A stretch of 64,000 bases of DNA from Pantoea sp. A4 (lineage in GTDB: Bacteria > Pseudomonadota > Gammaproteobacteria > Enterobacterales > Enterobacteriaceae): assembly GCF_000295955.2 (NCBI RefSeq), contig NZ_ALXE01000019.1, positions 418,856 to 482,855 on the forward strand, given 5' to 3'. A model generated the notes under the pieces. The model was not told where the DNA came from and searched no databases. It saw only the letters and a list, made by a program, of their open reading frames with translations. How positions within the stretch are numbered: the stretch's first letter is position 1; the number at the start of each line of letters is the position of its first letter. Below, piece after piece: positions 9,236-23,556 of the stretch. The translations under genes were made by a program, and so were the position numbers.

Positions 9236-10063
9236 TCACTCCAGTGGCATTGTCACTGGATCACTGTAGGTATATTCAAAGCCCAGCTCCTGACAAATGC
9301 GCGATCCATCCACGATCTTACCTTTGTCTTGCGCCACTGAAGGCAGGAACTGTGGCGGCGTCAAACCCAGTTGACGGGTGACGCTGGGGTAGAACGTATC
9401 CCGTGAAGGGTGCTGGGGCGCGCAGAGGTTGTAAACGCGCCCTCCTTTTGGCGTTTGCAGCAGCAGCATAATCGCATCCACCACATCGTCCAGATGCACC
9501 AGGTTCACCACATGCGAACCGGCATCTAAATCCGTTTTTCCCGCGAGGAAACGGCCCGGATGGCGTTTCGGCCCCACCAGACCCGCAAGACGCACAATGT
9601 CTACCTGCGTACCCGGCAGATCGTGCAGCCAGTTTTCCAGCTCAATCAAATTTTTTCCCGCGGTGGTGTCACCCTGGAGCGGACTGTTCTCTTTCACTAC
9701 CCCGGCCACTGAGCCATAGACCGAAGTCGAACTGGTAAACACAATACGCGGGACTTTGTGCGCCAGCGCGGTATCCACCACATTTTGTACGGCTTGCATG
9801 TAGTGCTCGCCACCGGCCACCGTGCGGCTGGCGGGCAGTGTCACCACCAACGCATCCACGGAAAACAGCGTATCCAGATCCTCAGCTTCGCACACCATTT
9901 CCGGCGTCAGTTCCAGCTGAAATGCACTGATGCCACACCGTCTGGCCGCGTCCACGCCATCTGGCGTGGTTTTACTGCCGTTCACCTGCCAGCCACGCGC
10001 CGTCAGCGCCATTGCCAGCGGCATTCCCAGCCATCCTAGCCCGATGATTGCGACTTTTTTCAT
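9236..10063 (-). CDS. yeeZ: NAD(P)-binding SDR/epimerase-like protein YeeZ
   Basis: 275 residues, the same size as E. coli YeeZ. The N-terminus MKKVAIIGLGWLGMPLAMAL is a dinucleotide-binding GxGxxG fold. VFTSSTSVYG and NLVHLDDVVDAIMLLL recall extended SDR epimerases, but the YxxxK pair is not obvious, so enzymatic activity is uncertain. ATG 10063 is preceded by GGGAG at good spacing; a longer frame reaching 10090 is unnecessary. As in E. coli it is divergent from the his operon. The biological role of YeeZ is not known to me. Confidence 0.88.
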   Translation of the reverse strand: MKKVAIIGLGWLGMPLAMALTARGWQVNGSKTTPDGVDAARRCGISAFQLELTPEMVCEAEDLDTLFSVDALVVTLPASRTVAGGEHYMQAVQNVVDTALAHKVPRIVFTSSTSVYGSVAGVVKENSPLQGDTTAGKNLIELENWLHDLPGTQVDIVRLAGLVGPKRHPGRFLAGKTDLDAGSHVVNLVHLDDVVDAIMLLLQTPKGGRVYNLCAPQHPSRDTFYPSVTRQLGLTPPQFLPSVAQDKGKIVDGSRICQELGFEYTYSDPVTMPLE

Positions 10064-10153
10064 AGTGACTCCCGGCTTACTCTGTTGCACCTTGCTCTAT
10101 CTTAGGGCTAGCAGGCAGCGCAAGCCAGTCCCTGACATCATGAAAAAAAATGC

Positions 10154-10182
10154 TTGCCAGCCGCGTTTATCTTCGTTAGGTT
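10154..10182 (+). promoter_or_regulatory. his operon promoter
   Basis: TTGCCA (10154-10159), a 17-base spacer and TAGGTT (10177-10182). TAGGTT is the -10 sequence I recall for the enterobacterial hisp1 promoter. It lies 41 bases before the leader peptide start. Confidence 0.75.
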
Positions 10183-10222
10183 ATTTGCCATATCAATGAA
10201 TACTCATTCATGCGGAATTAAT

Positions 10223-10270
10223 ATGAAACGCGTTCAGTTCAACCACCATCATCACCATCACCCTGACTAG
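10223..10270 (+). CDS. hisL: his operon leader peptide HisL
   Basis: A 15-codon open frame, MKRVQFNHHHHHHPD, too short for standard gene finders. It matches E. coli HisL (MTRVQFKHHHHHHHPD) but has six rather than seven consecutive His codons. Ribosome stalling at these codons when charged histidyl-tRNA is scarce would favour the antiterminator over the terminator at 10332-10367. This is the classical attenuation control of the operon downstream. Confidence 0.95.
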   Translation: MKRVQFNHHHHHHPD

Positions 10271-10331
10271 TCTTTCAGGCGATGTGTGCTGGGAGACGAT
10301 TAGGATCTTCCAGTGGTGCGAGCGCAAAGAG

Positions 10332-10367
10332 AGCCCCCGGAAGATCATCTTCCGGGGGCTTTTTTTT
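10332..10367 (+). terminator. his attenuator terminator
   Basis: A 13-bp stem (10332-10344 with 10348-10360, three-base loop) followed by seven T residues to 10367. It lies between hisL and hisG, exactly where the his attenuator belongs. Confidence 0.95.
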
Positions 10368-10423
10368 GGGCGAACGCAACCCAACGATTGACAGACAAGA
10401 TAATAAAAGAGGACAGGCACAAC

Positions 10424-11323
10424 ATGTTAGATAACACCCGTTTGCGCATAGCTATGCAGAAATCAGGCCGTTTGAGTGATGAATCACGCGAACTGCTGGC
10501 ACGCTGCGGCATCAAAATCAATTTACAACAGCAGCGTCTGATCGCTTTCGCAGAAAACATGCCGATCGACATCCTGCGCGTACGTGATGACGATATTCCA
10601 GGCCTGGTGATGGACGGCGTGGTGGATCTCGGCATTGTCGGGGAAAACGTGCTGGAAGAGGAGCTGCTGAACCGTCGCGCACAGGGCGAAGACCCGCGTT
10701 ACTTCACTCTGCGTCGCCTCGATTTCGGCGGTTGCCGCCTGTCACTGGCGATGCCAGTAGATGAAGAGTACACCGGCCCTGAGTGCCTGAATAACTCACG
10801 CATCGCAACCTCTTATCCGCACCTGTTGAAGCAGTACTTCGACAAAAAAGGCATCAATTTTAAATCTTGTCTGTTGAACGGCTCAGTAGAAGTTGCACCT
10901 CGTGCTGGCCTGGCAGATGCCATCTGTGACCTGGTGTCAACCGGTGCCACGCTGGAAGCGAACGGCCTGCGCGAAGTGGAAGTCATCTACCGTTCCAAAG
11001 CGGTATTGATTCAGCGTGATGGCGAACTCCCGGCTGCGAAGCAGGAAATCGTCGATAAAATGATGACCCGTATTCAGGGCGTGATCAAAGCCCGTGAATC
11101 CAAATACATCATGCTGCACGCGCCGAGCGAACGTCTGGAAGAAGTGATTGCCCTGCTGCCAGGTGCTGAGCGCCCAACCGTACTGCCGTTGGCGGGTGAG
11201 AAGAGCCGCGTCGCCATGCACATGGTGAGCAGCGAAAGCCTGTTCTGGGAAACCATGGAGAAGCTGAAAGCCCTGGGTGCCAGCTCCATCCTCGTGCTGC
11301 CAATTGAAAAGATGCTGGAGTAA
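10424..11323 (+). CDS. hisG: ATP phosphoribosyltransferase HisG
   Basis: First enzyme of histidine synthesis: condenses ATP with PRPP, and in the family is feedback-inhibited by histidine. The 299-residue length is that of E. coli HisG (long form with the C-terminal regulatory ACT-like domain). N-terminus [34 protein letters not shown] and [14 protein letters not shown] form the PRPP-binding region. ATG 10424 has AGAGGAC upstream; an in-frame extension back to 10313 runs through the attenuator and is rejected. The hisD start follows after three bases. Confidence 0.98.
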   Translation: MLDNTRLRIAMQKSGRLSDESRELLARCGIKINLQQQRLIAFAENMPIDILRVRDDDIPGLVMDGVVDLGIVGENVLEEELLNRRAQGEDPRYFTLRRLDFGGCRLSLAMPVDEEYTGPECLNNSRIATSYPHLLKQYFDKKGINFKSCLLNGSVEVAPRAGLADAICDLVSTGATLEANGLREVEVIYRSKAVLIQRDGELPAAKQEIVDKMMTRIQGVIKARESKYIMLHAPSERLEEVIALLPGAERPTVLPLAGEKSRVAMHMVSSESLFWETMEKLKALGASSILVLPIEKMLE

Positions 11324-11326
11324 GCG

Positions 11327-16849
<5,523 letters not shown>

Positions 16850-16856
<7 letters not shown>

Positions 16857-17461
16857 CAGCAGAACAACTGGCTAAGCTGGATTGGGCCAAAACCGCAGGC
16901 ATGATGCCTGTTATCGTTCAGCACAACGTCTCTGGCGAAGTGTTGATGCACGGTTATATGAATGAAGAAGCCCTGCAAAAGACACTGGCGGAAGGCAACG
17001 TCACCTTCTTCTCGCGCACGAAAAACCGTCTGTGGACCAAAGGGGAAACCTCCGGTCACTTCCTGCAAGTTGCCAGCATTACCCCAGACTGCGATAACGA
17101 CACCCTGCTGATTCTGGCTAACCCAATCGGGCCGACCTGCCACCTTGGCACCTCAAGCTGCTTCTCACCTGCTGCACCAGACTGGGTGTTCCTGCATCAG
17201 CTGGAGCAGTTACTGGCATCACGGAAAAGTGCCGATCCGGCCAGTTCTTATACCGCTAAACTGTACGCCAGCGGCACCAAGCGCATCGCACAGAAAGTGG
17301 GTGAAGAAGGTGTGGAAACCGCACTGGCCGCCACGGTTAACGATCGCCATGAACTGACCAACGAAGCGTCCGATCTGCTGTACCACCTGCTGGTGCTGTT
17401 GCAGGATCAGGACCTCGACTTCAGCACCATCATCAATAACCTGCGCGCCCGCCACAAGTAA
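16850..17461 (+). CDS. hisI: Bifunctional phosphoribosyl-AMP cyclohydrolase / phosphoribosyl-ATP pyrophosphatase HisI(E)
   Basis: 203 residues from GTG 16850, the E. coli length. The N-terminal cyclohydrolase has [20 protein letters not shown] and the Zn site [12 protein letters not shown]. The C-terminal pyrophosphatase has [20 protein letters not shown] and [14 protein letters not shown]. The same frame stays open back to 16547 inside hisF, but GTG 16850 matches the known N-terminus ([11 protein letters not shown]). Last gene of the operon. Confidence 0.97.
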
Positions 17462-17473
17462 TTGTGCAACATG

Positions 17474-17510
17474 CTGCTCAAAATCGTCAGAGATGGCGAA
17501 TTTTGAGCAG
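17474..17510. terminator. Hairpin downstream of hisI
   Basis: An 11-bp perfect inverted repeat (17474-17484 with 17500-17510). The right arm can alternatively pair with 17518-17524, so two mutually exclusive stems are possible. No classical T-run follows. Probably the end of the his transcript, but the structure is unusual. Confidence 0.5.
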
Positions 17511-17621
17511 TATACTTCTCAAAATCGGCATCATCCGGGTAAACATGGATGAAGAATACTGTGCGAAATTCACTGCAACTCGCCGCCCTGTTCAGCAGAA
17601 TCGCCAACAAGGAACATCCCC

Positions 17622-18098
17622 ATGACAACCCATGAAAAACTGCTCGCGCTGCTCCAGGCGAATAATGCCCGCTACCAGCTGATGGAACATGAAGCCACCG
17701 GCAAATGCGAAGCCGTTGCGGCCATTCGTGGTACGGCGGTAGGCCAGGGGGCCAAAGCGCTGGTGTGTCACGTGAAAGGTAACGGCATCAAGCAACATGT
17801 GTTGGCGGTGCTGCCCGCGGATTGCCAGGCGGATCTCACCAAAGTCGCCTTCGCCGTGGGTGGCCGTCGCGCTTCGCTGGCAAGTCCGGCAGAAGTGGAC
17901 CTGCTGACCGGCTGCGTATTTGGCGCAATTCCGCCTTTTAGCTTTCATCCAGATTTAAAACTGGTGGTTGATCCACTGCTGTTTACCCGCTTCGACGAAA
18001 TTGCCTTTAACGCCGGTCTGCTGGAACGGTCTGTGATACTGAATACGCAGGATTATCAGGCGATTTTTGGCGGTGAAGTGGCGAGTTTAATCCTGTAA
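17622..18098 (+). CDS. yeaK: YeaK-type aminoacyl-tRNA deacylase (YbaK/ProX superfamily)
   Basis: 158-residue single-domain editing factor predicted to hydrolyse mischarged tRNA in the cytoplasm. It tracks E. coli YeaK closely: HEATGKCEAVAAIRGTAVGQ, the conserved lysine in GAKALVCHVKGNG, VGGRRASLASPAEVDLLTG and FGAIPPFSFHPDLKLVVDP. The start at ATG 17622 is preceded by AAGGAA. It stands between the his operon and an amino-acid binding protein with no overlap, so it is probably a separate unit. Confidence 0.9.
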   Translation: MTTHEKLLALLQANNARYQLMEHEATGKCEAVAAIRGTAVGQGAKALVCHVKGNGIKQHVLAVLPADCQADLTKVAFAVGGRRASLASPAEVDLLTGCVFGAIPPFSFHPDLKLVVDPLLFTRFDEIAFNAGLLERSVILNTQDYQAIFGGEVASLIL

Positions 18099-18165
18099 TT
18101 GCCAATAGCCGCGCATATCGCTACTCTTCGTTATTCAACATCACGAAATAAGTAGATCTATAATT

Positions 18166-18963
18166 ATGGCAATGAAATTCCTCTCTTCGCGTATCGCGAA
18201 AACGGTGACGCTGGCACTGCTGGCGGGTTGTGCGTTTACGGCACAGGCAAAAATTGAACAGATTCGCTTCGCGGTTGATCCCACTTATCCTCCTTTTGAA
18301 TCAAAGACGCCACAGGGCAAGCTGGTCGGTTTTGATATCGACCTCGGCAATGCACTCTGTGCGCAGATCCAGGCCAAATGCGTCTGGGTTGAGAGCCAGT
18401 TCGACGGCATGATCCCGGCACTGAAAGCGCGTAAATTCGACGGCATTCTGTCGGACATGGGCATTACCGAAGAGCGCCTGAAGCAGATCGACTTCACCGT
18501 GCCACTGTATGACACCAAAACCCAGCTGATTGCCCGTAAAGGCTCCGGCCTGCTGCCAACCGCAGAATCGCTGAAAGGTAAAACGGTGGGTGTTGAGCAA
18601 GGCACCGTACAAGAGCGTTATGCGCTGGCAAAATGGCAGCCGCACGGTGTGAATGTTGTTCCTTACGGCGATCAGGCACAGGTTGAAACGGATTTAGTCT
18701 CTGGCCGTCTTGATGCCGTGTTCACCGACGCTGCACAAGCGGCAATTGGCTTCCTAAAGCAGCCACAAGGTCAGGCCTTTGAGCTGGCCGGTCCGATGGT
18801 GGAAGATCCTATCATCGGCCCAGGCACGGCCATTGGCCTGCGTAAAGGCGACACAGAATTGAAAACTGCGCTGGATAACGCCTTCGCAGAAATCAGCAAA
18901 AACGGCACCTTTGATAAAATTCAGAAAAAATATTTCGCCACCGATATTTCCATTCAGAAGTAA
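18166..18963 (+). CDS. Periplasmic amino-acid-binding protein (ArgT/HisJ type)
   Basis: 265 residues with a signal peptide (Lys-Arg start, hydrophobic core, cleavage near AFTAQA-K). The mature part begins IEQIRFAVDPTYPPFESKTP, the usual start of SBP_bac_3 proteins for basic or polar amino acids; GFDIDLGNALCAQIQAKCVW, WVESQFDGMIPALKARKFD and GTVQERYA follow. No permease or ATPase gene adjoins it, so it must share a transporter encoded elsewhere. Met at 18166 or 18172 could start it. Lysine/arginine/ornithine or histidine is a guess at the ligand. Confidence 0.88.
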   Translation: MAMKFLSSRIAKTVTLALLAGCAFTAQAKIEQIRFAVDPTYPPFESKTPQGKLVGFDIDLGNALCAQIQAKCVWVESQFDGMIPALKARKFDGILSDMGITEERLKQIDFTVPLYDTKTQLIARKGSGLLPTAESLKGKTVGVEQGTVQERYALAKWQPHGVNVVPYGDQAQVETDLVSGRLDAVFTDAAQAAIGFLKQPQGQAFELAGPMVEDPIIGPGTAIGLRKGDTELKTALDNAFAEISKNGTFDKIQKKYFATDISIQK

Positions 18964-18969
18964 TGCTTC

Positions 18970-18993
18970 GGGCGGCATTTTTGCCGCCCTTTT
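18970..18993 (+). terminator. Intrinsic terminator of the binding-protein gene
   Basis: Eight-base GC-rich stem (18970-18977 with 18982-18989), TTTT loop, and a T-run to 18993, seven bases after the stop codon. Confidence 0.88.
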
Positions 18994-19074
18994 CCGCATC
19001 AGCACTATAATTTGACTCATCAAATTCTTTGTACGGGCTTTTTTTACCCGTAGCGCACAGGACATGACCGCGTT

Positions 19075-20190
19075 ATGCAACAACAACATCATCCTCTGTT
19101 GAGTGCTTCACTGGGTACTCAGCGTGAAATTGTCAGCTTCCACTTCGGCACGGACTCGCATCAGCGCGTCTATATTCAGGCCGCGCTGCACGGAGACGAG
19201 CTGCCGGGTATGGCTGTCGCGTGGTACTTAAAACACAAACTGTTAGCGCTGGAATCCGCTGGACAACTCAAGGCCAAAATTACCCTGGTCCCCGTTGCTA
19301 ATCCGTTGGCGTTAAGCCAGCACTGGCACGGTACGCAACTCGGGCGCTTTCATACCCAAACCGGCCAGGATTTTAACCGCCGTTTCCCGGCCTTGGGTGA
19401 AACGCTGGCCGCCGAGTTAGCGGATATTCTTACGCAGAGCGAATATGAAAATAAGCGTATTATCCGCGAGGCCATTGACCGCCACTATCGAGATCGGATT
19501 GCCAAAAATGAACTTGATTCGCAGCGCTATACGCTGATGCGCATGGCAAGCCAGGCCGACTTAATGATCGATCTGCACTGCGACTGGGACGCGCTCCCAC
19601 ACCTGTACACCACACCCCATGCGTGGCAAGAGATTGAACCGCTGGCACGCTGGTTGGGTAGTGAAGTGCAACTGCTGGCACAGATCTCCGGCGGCGAGCC
19701 GTTTGATGAAGCCTGCTGCGAACCCTGGGTCACGCTGGCGGAAAAGTTCTCCCGGAAATTCCCGATGCCGCGCGGTTTGCTGCCGGTCACTCTGGAATTA
19801 CGTGGTGTGGCGGATGTAGCACCCGAGCAGGCGGAGAAAGACGCGGATGCGATTATCAACGCGCTGACTGAAGGCGGGTATATCGAAGGTGATGTGGGTG
19901 AATCCCCTGCTCTGCTGAACCCCGCCACCGAATTGGCTGGGTGCGAATATATTCACGCGCCGCATTCAGGGCTGTTATTGAATCGCCGGGCTTTGGGTGA
20001 GTGGATCAAGGCAGGTGAAGTGGTGGCTGAAATTGTCGATCCGATTACCGATCAGGTCACACCGCTGATTGCGCAATATGGCGGGATTCTGTATGCACGT
20101 AATCTGATGAAGTTTGTTACGACCGGGATGCTGGCCGTGCGTCTGGCGGGGGAAAATGCCGGGCGGAGCGGGGCTTTGTTGGTGGAGTAA
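19075..20190 (+). CDS. Succinylglutamate desuccinylase/aspartoacylase-family zinc hydrolase
   Basis: 371-residue M14-like metallohydrolase. ALHGDELPGMAVAWYLKHKL contains the HxxE zinc motif; DFNRRFPALGETLAAELADI and MIDLHCDWDALPHLY (third zinc His) follow; VTLELRGVAD carries the probable catalytic Glu. A lipoyl/biotin-like C-terminal extension (HAPHSGLLLNRRALGEW, VDPITDQVTPLIAQ) is typical of the longer AstE/AspA relatives. It would remove an acyl group from an N-acyl amino acid or similar amide; the substrate is not visible. No ast operon partners are nearby. Confidence 0.85.
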   Translation: MQQQHHPLLSASLGTQREIVSFHFGTDSHQRVYIQAALHGDELPGMAVAWYLKHKLLALESAGQLKAKITLVPVANPLALSQHWHGTQLGRFHTQTGQDFNRRFPALGETLAAELADILTQSEYENKRIIREAIDRHYRDRIAKNELDSQRYTLMRMASQADLMIDLHCDWDALPHLYTTPHAWQEIEPLARWLGSEVQLLAQISGGEPFDEACCEPWVTLAEKFSRKFPMPRGLLPVTLELRGVADVAPEQAEKDADAIINALTEGGYIEGDVGESPALLNPATELAGCEYIHAPHSGLLLNRRALGEWIKAGEVVAEIVDPITDQVTPLIAQYGGILYARNLMKFVTTGMLAVRLAGENAGRSGALLVE

Positions 20191-20229
20191 ATACAGCAGA
20201 TTAAATTAAAGAATATATCTCTTTATTGT

Positions 20230-20260
20230 AAGCCGCTAGTACTGACAGTAATAGCGGCTT
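20230..20260. terminator. Hairpin between convergent hydrolase and glycosyltransferase genes
   Basis: Nine-base inverted repeat (20230-20238 with 20252-20260) in the 83-base gap between convergent stop codons at 20190 and 20274. AT-rich flanks but no clean T-run; likely a bidirectional terminator. Confidence 0.6.
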
Positions 20261-20273
20261 CAATTATAAAAAA

Positions 20274-21683
20274 TCAGTGCCTTTTATTATTAATCTTTTG
20301 CTCCAGATAACTTACTCTTTCTCTGTAAATTGCTAAAATTCTCAGCATGTTTTTAAACTCTTCTTTTAAATGTTTAAAATAACCCTTATCAACTTCAGAT
20401 ACATGGAGCTCTTTTTCATTTAAAACATTGTCAAAATCGCTCTCTTGAGAAAAAAGATGACTTACATCAGAAGAAGTTGGAGTCGAGTTTTCATGACTAA
20501 ATAACTCTCGTCTTTTAAAAGAAAGCTCATCCGTAAGATTAGACAATAGCTCTTCAAAGACACTGTATTTTTCTCTGGCTTCCTGGAGCTGCTTACTCAA
20601 GCCTTCACTTGATCTCTGCACTTCATTAAACTTGTTTTCAATAAACCGCAACGCCTCAATTTCCCCATTGGCATAATTTAAGTTTCGTTGCAAATCACCT
20701 TTAAGTTTAAATAAATAATCTATTGAGTTCAAAGTTATCAAATCATGATAGATATGCACTAGATTAGGTTCAATCAGTTCGCTATCTTTAATTTCCAAGG
20801 ATTCCAGGAACGCTTTGCACAATGAATAGAAATTAAAGTAAGAATCACCATGCAGCGTATTAGCATTCCATTCAAGGAATGAAACACAGTAGCTGACATA
20901 ATCGCAACGTTTCTCAGTAAAAAGACCTGCATCTTCCAGGTTTTTCTTTAATTGCTTCAATGCATCTATTGCACAGGCATAGGAACTATTTCTCGAATTT
21001 TCCAGCGATCCATTTCTTGCAACGGTGTGGCTTATCAGAACCTGGTCAAGAACACTTATTTTCCCAGCAAGTAAAACTTGTGTTGCTGTAAAAGCGAGAT
21101 CGTTACTCGTCCTAATTTCCTGAAACATTACTCCAGTGGAAACAATAAAATCTCGCTTAAAAAGCTTGTCCCATGGCCACCATATAAAAGCCCTAAAGAA
21201 ATCAGATTTAATATCCCTGCCACTAAATACCGTTTGTGGCGGCAAAAGATCACTTCTTATTGTCCATGGGGTTTCAGTGACTTTTTGAGTGTTATAGTCA
21301 ATAAAATGAGTACGGAAACAGAGAACATCAAGTTCCAGAGATTCAGAGGTGGAAAATAACAGTTCAAACATGTTGCTTTCAATCACATCATCGTCATCCA
21401 GAAAAATAATGTATTTTCCAGTCGCATGTTCAATTCCAATGTTTCTTGATGCTCCAGCACCAAGATTATCCGTCATTTTAATTATTTTTATTCTGCTGTC
21501 TTGAACGATATAACTTTCAATAAGATCAACGGTACTATCAGTAGAGCAGTCATCAATGATGATGAGTTCAAAATCGGGTAGAGTTTGATTTAAAACGCTT
21601 TCCAGTACAGTTTTAAAATAGCCCTCCGCATTGTGAACAGGCATAACGACAGATATTTTATGCATAATACTTTGTTCTACCAT
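20274..21683 (-). CDS. GT2 glycosyltransferase with C-terminal coiled coil
   Basis: 469 residues. An N-terminal GT-A domain (about 7-240) has ISVVMPVHNAEGYFKTVLES, IIIDDCSTDSTVDLI, GASRNIGIEHATGKYIIFLD and the metal-binding D-D-D-D run after it. The C-terminal third is rich in charged heptads (EALRFIENKFNEVQRSSEGL; EQKINNKRH at the end) and predicts a long coiled coil. GAGGTG lies upstream of ATG 21683. The gene is AT-rich, unlike the his operon. Role: transfer of a sugar to O-antigen or another surface glycan, inferred only from its place near the gnd/O-antigen locus. Confidence 0.85.
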   Translation of the reverse strand: MVEQSIMHKISVVMPVHNAEGYFKTVLESVLNQTLPDFELIIIDDCSTDSTVDLIESYIVQDSRIKIIKMTDNLGAGASRNIGIEHATGKYIIFLDDDDVIESNMFELLFSTSESLELDVLCFRTHFIDYNTQKVTETPWTIRSDLLPPQTVFSGRDIKSDFFRAFIWWPWDKLFKRDFIVSTGVMFQEIRTSNDLAFTATQVLLAGKISVLDQVLISHTVARNGSLENSRNSSYACAIDALKQLKKNLEDAGLFTEKRCDYVSYCVSFLEWNANTLHGDSYFNFYSLCKAFLESLEIKDSELIEPNLVHIYHDLITLNSIDYLFKLKGDLQRNLNYANGEIEALRFIENKFNEVQRSSEGLSKQLQEAREKYSVFEELLSNLTDELSFKRRELFSHENSTPTSSDVSHLFSQESDFDNVLNEKELHVSEVDKGYFKHLKEEFKNMLRILAIYRERVSYLEQKINNKRH

Positions 21684-21732
21684 AAAAAGTCACCTCAAAT
21701 AATTATACATTATGATTATAATATTTTTAAAA

Positions 21733-23085
21733 TTATGTCTTAATTTTAATTGAAAGCTTATTTTCTATTAATCGCTCAACCTCAGAGATTTTATGCCCAA
21801 CTGCCAAAAGACTATGATTAACATCAGCGTTGTTATTAATGCAGGAGATTTCTAATTGTGCTATTTTTGAATTTACTAAATTCAAATCACACCTTAACTC
21901 ACTGAGCTGTTCCTGGATATCATTTAAATTAGACAAAACAAGCTCATTAACAGCACTGTCATTATTAATTTTTTTTGCGGGAACTAACTTTGCCTTCATC
22001 ACTCTGAAGACCATACAGATGAAAGAGCACGGGCCCAGTTTGAATAAATTAAACTTCACTTTCTCTGCATAAGATGTCGATACCTTTCCATTCATTATTT
22101 CGCAGAAGAAAGAACAATCTTTTCTTAAGACACTCACAATCAACTCTACAGATTTGCGATCGTAATATTTATTACTCAAATGATGACGAATTTCAGAATG
22201 AGTATATAAGTCGAAATGAGGGACGAGAGTTTTGTAAAACTCATCGGAGTAAGTGGGTGAAATAACTTGCTGAACCCAGGATAAATGTACTCCCAGCCAG
22301 TTAAGAGAATAATCTCTATACTCTGCGAGTAAGTTTTTCTCGGATAAAAAACGCCAGATGACTGAATGCTGATGGAAAACGCCCAGCAATCTATTTCCAT
22401 CTGATGCTGTAGATTGGCCAACACGATTTTTTCTGTGGAAGCACAAGGTTTCATTAACAATGGCTACCTTAGTGCCAGACAACGTTGTAAACCAATGGAA
22501 ACCATTATCTTCAAAAAAACAAGGGCCAACAGGAAATAAAATCTCGTTGTCTTTAAGCAATGATGCCTTATATAATTTACGCCAAGGAACAGGTTGCAGT
22601 TCTAAAACTTTCTTTTTTGACTCTACTGTAGTTGTATCTATACAGCCCAATTCTTTTATAACTTCCCAGGCCGGATCGAAAGGTGCCTTTAATTCATTGA
22701 GCTCGCCTGACATTTCCTTATAGGCACAAATAGACATGCTAGCATCATTTCTTTCAGCTGCTAAATATAACGCCTGAAACATTCCCGGATCGTAAAGATC
22801 ATCGCCATCAGCAAAACCTATATACTTACCTTTAGCTAGGCCAATCCCAACATTTGCTGGAGTTGCCACGCCGCCTATGGAGTTTTCTTTATTTAAAACG
22901 GGAATAATACGCTTATCAGTTCTGGCATATTCTGCAATTATTTCTGGAGTTCTGTCTGTTGATCCATCATCTACAATAATGATTTCAATATCAGTAATGG
23001 TTTGATTAATGAGACCATCAAGACATGCAGATATATATTTTTCAATATTGTATGAAGTGACAATTATTGATATTATAGGTTTCAC
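21733..23085 (-). CDS. GT2 glycosyltransferase with C-terminal coiled coil (second of a pair)
   Basis: 450 residues from GTG 23085, preceded by GAGG. GT-A domain: IISIIVTSYNIEKYISACLD, IIIVDDGSTDRTPEIIAEYA, TPANVGIGLAKGKYIGFADG with an acidic D-D pair after it. The PVPWRKLYKASLLKDNEILF and FFEDNGFHWFT segment resembles CPS/teichoic-type GT2 enzymes. The tail (IQEQLSELRCDLNLVNSKIA; HKISEVERLIENKL) predicts a coiled coil, as in the neighbouring gene 49 bases away. The pair probably forms an operon; the acceptor is unknown. Confidence 0.85.
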   Translation of the reverse strand: MKPIISIIVTSYNIEKYISACLDGLINQTITDIEIIIVDDGSTDRTPEIIAEYARTDKRIIPVLNKENSIGGVATPANVGIGLAKGKYIGFADGDDLYDPGMFQALYLAAERNDASMSICAYKEMSGELNELKAPFDPAWEVIKELGCIDTTTVESKKKVLELQPVPWRKLYKASLLKDNEILFPVGPCFFEDNGFHWFTTLSGTKVAIVNETLCFHRKNRVGQSTASDGNRLLGVFHQHSVIWRFLSEKNLLAEYRDYSLNWLGVHLSWVQQVISPTYSDEFYKTLVPHFDLYTHSEIRHHLSNKYYDRKSVELIVSVLRKDCSFFCEIMNGKVSTSYAEKVKFNLFKLGPCSFICMVFRVMKAKLVPAKKINNDSAVNELVLSNLNDIQEQLSELRCDLNLVNSKIAQLEISCINNNADVNHSLLAVGHKISEVERLIENKLSIKIKT

Positions 23086-23500
23086 TCACATTACCTCATC
23101 TTTAATATTATAACTGTAGCAATTTAAAGCCATACAGAGAGAATATAGATGTGATGATGCAATAGCCCTGCTAAAAATATTTTACAGGCCAACCCGCTAT
23201 TTAGATCATCAACATCATAACCTCATCATGACTAGCGTGCATGTAACATGTCATGCTTGAGATTATCGTAACGCCTGATATAGATAGAGGAAATAAGATT
23301 TCACCTGAAAATCATCTTTATTGTTAATTGGAAATATGAATAGCAATCAATTCACTGTCAATATTATAATTAAAAACACAAAGGCATTGAAATTACACAG
23401 TGCAAACAAAAATTATAATTAAAAATTGACATTTCTCTAAGACCATAAATATAAGAGAGCTTCTTCTTTTCGGGCTGTGCTATAGCCACAGAATTGCAAT
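23086..23500. other. AT-rich intergenic region upstream of the glycosyltransferase pair
   Basis: No open frame of note. It should contain the minus-strand promoter of the two glycosyltransferase genes. An imperfect palindrome with GCATG/CATGC arms lies at 23239-23256 and could be a protein-binding site. No JUMPstart or ops sequence was found here, unlike the other two polysaccharide operons. Confidence 0.5.
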
Positions 23501-23530
23501 AAAAAAGTCCCCTCAATTGAGGGAACTTTT
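23501..23530 (-). terminator. gnd terminator
   Basis: Palindromic stem around CCCTCAATTGAGGG flanked by A6 on the left and TTTT on the right. Read on the minus strand it is a stem followed by T6, 27 bases after the gnd stop. Confidence 0.88.
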
Positions 23531-23556
23531 AGTATATAAAAATAAAAATGGAAATA

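Noticed and set aside
10244..10261. Run of six His codons as a cloning tag artefact
   Set aside because: It is the natural hisL control region, with promoter and attenuator in place.
10313..10423. Upstream extension of hisG
   Set aside because: It runs through the attenuator hairpin; ATG 10424 has a good ribosome site and gives the normal 299 residues.
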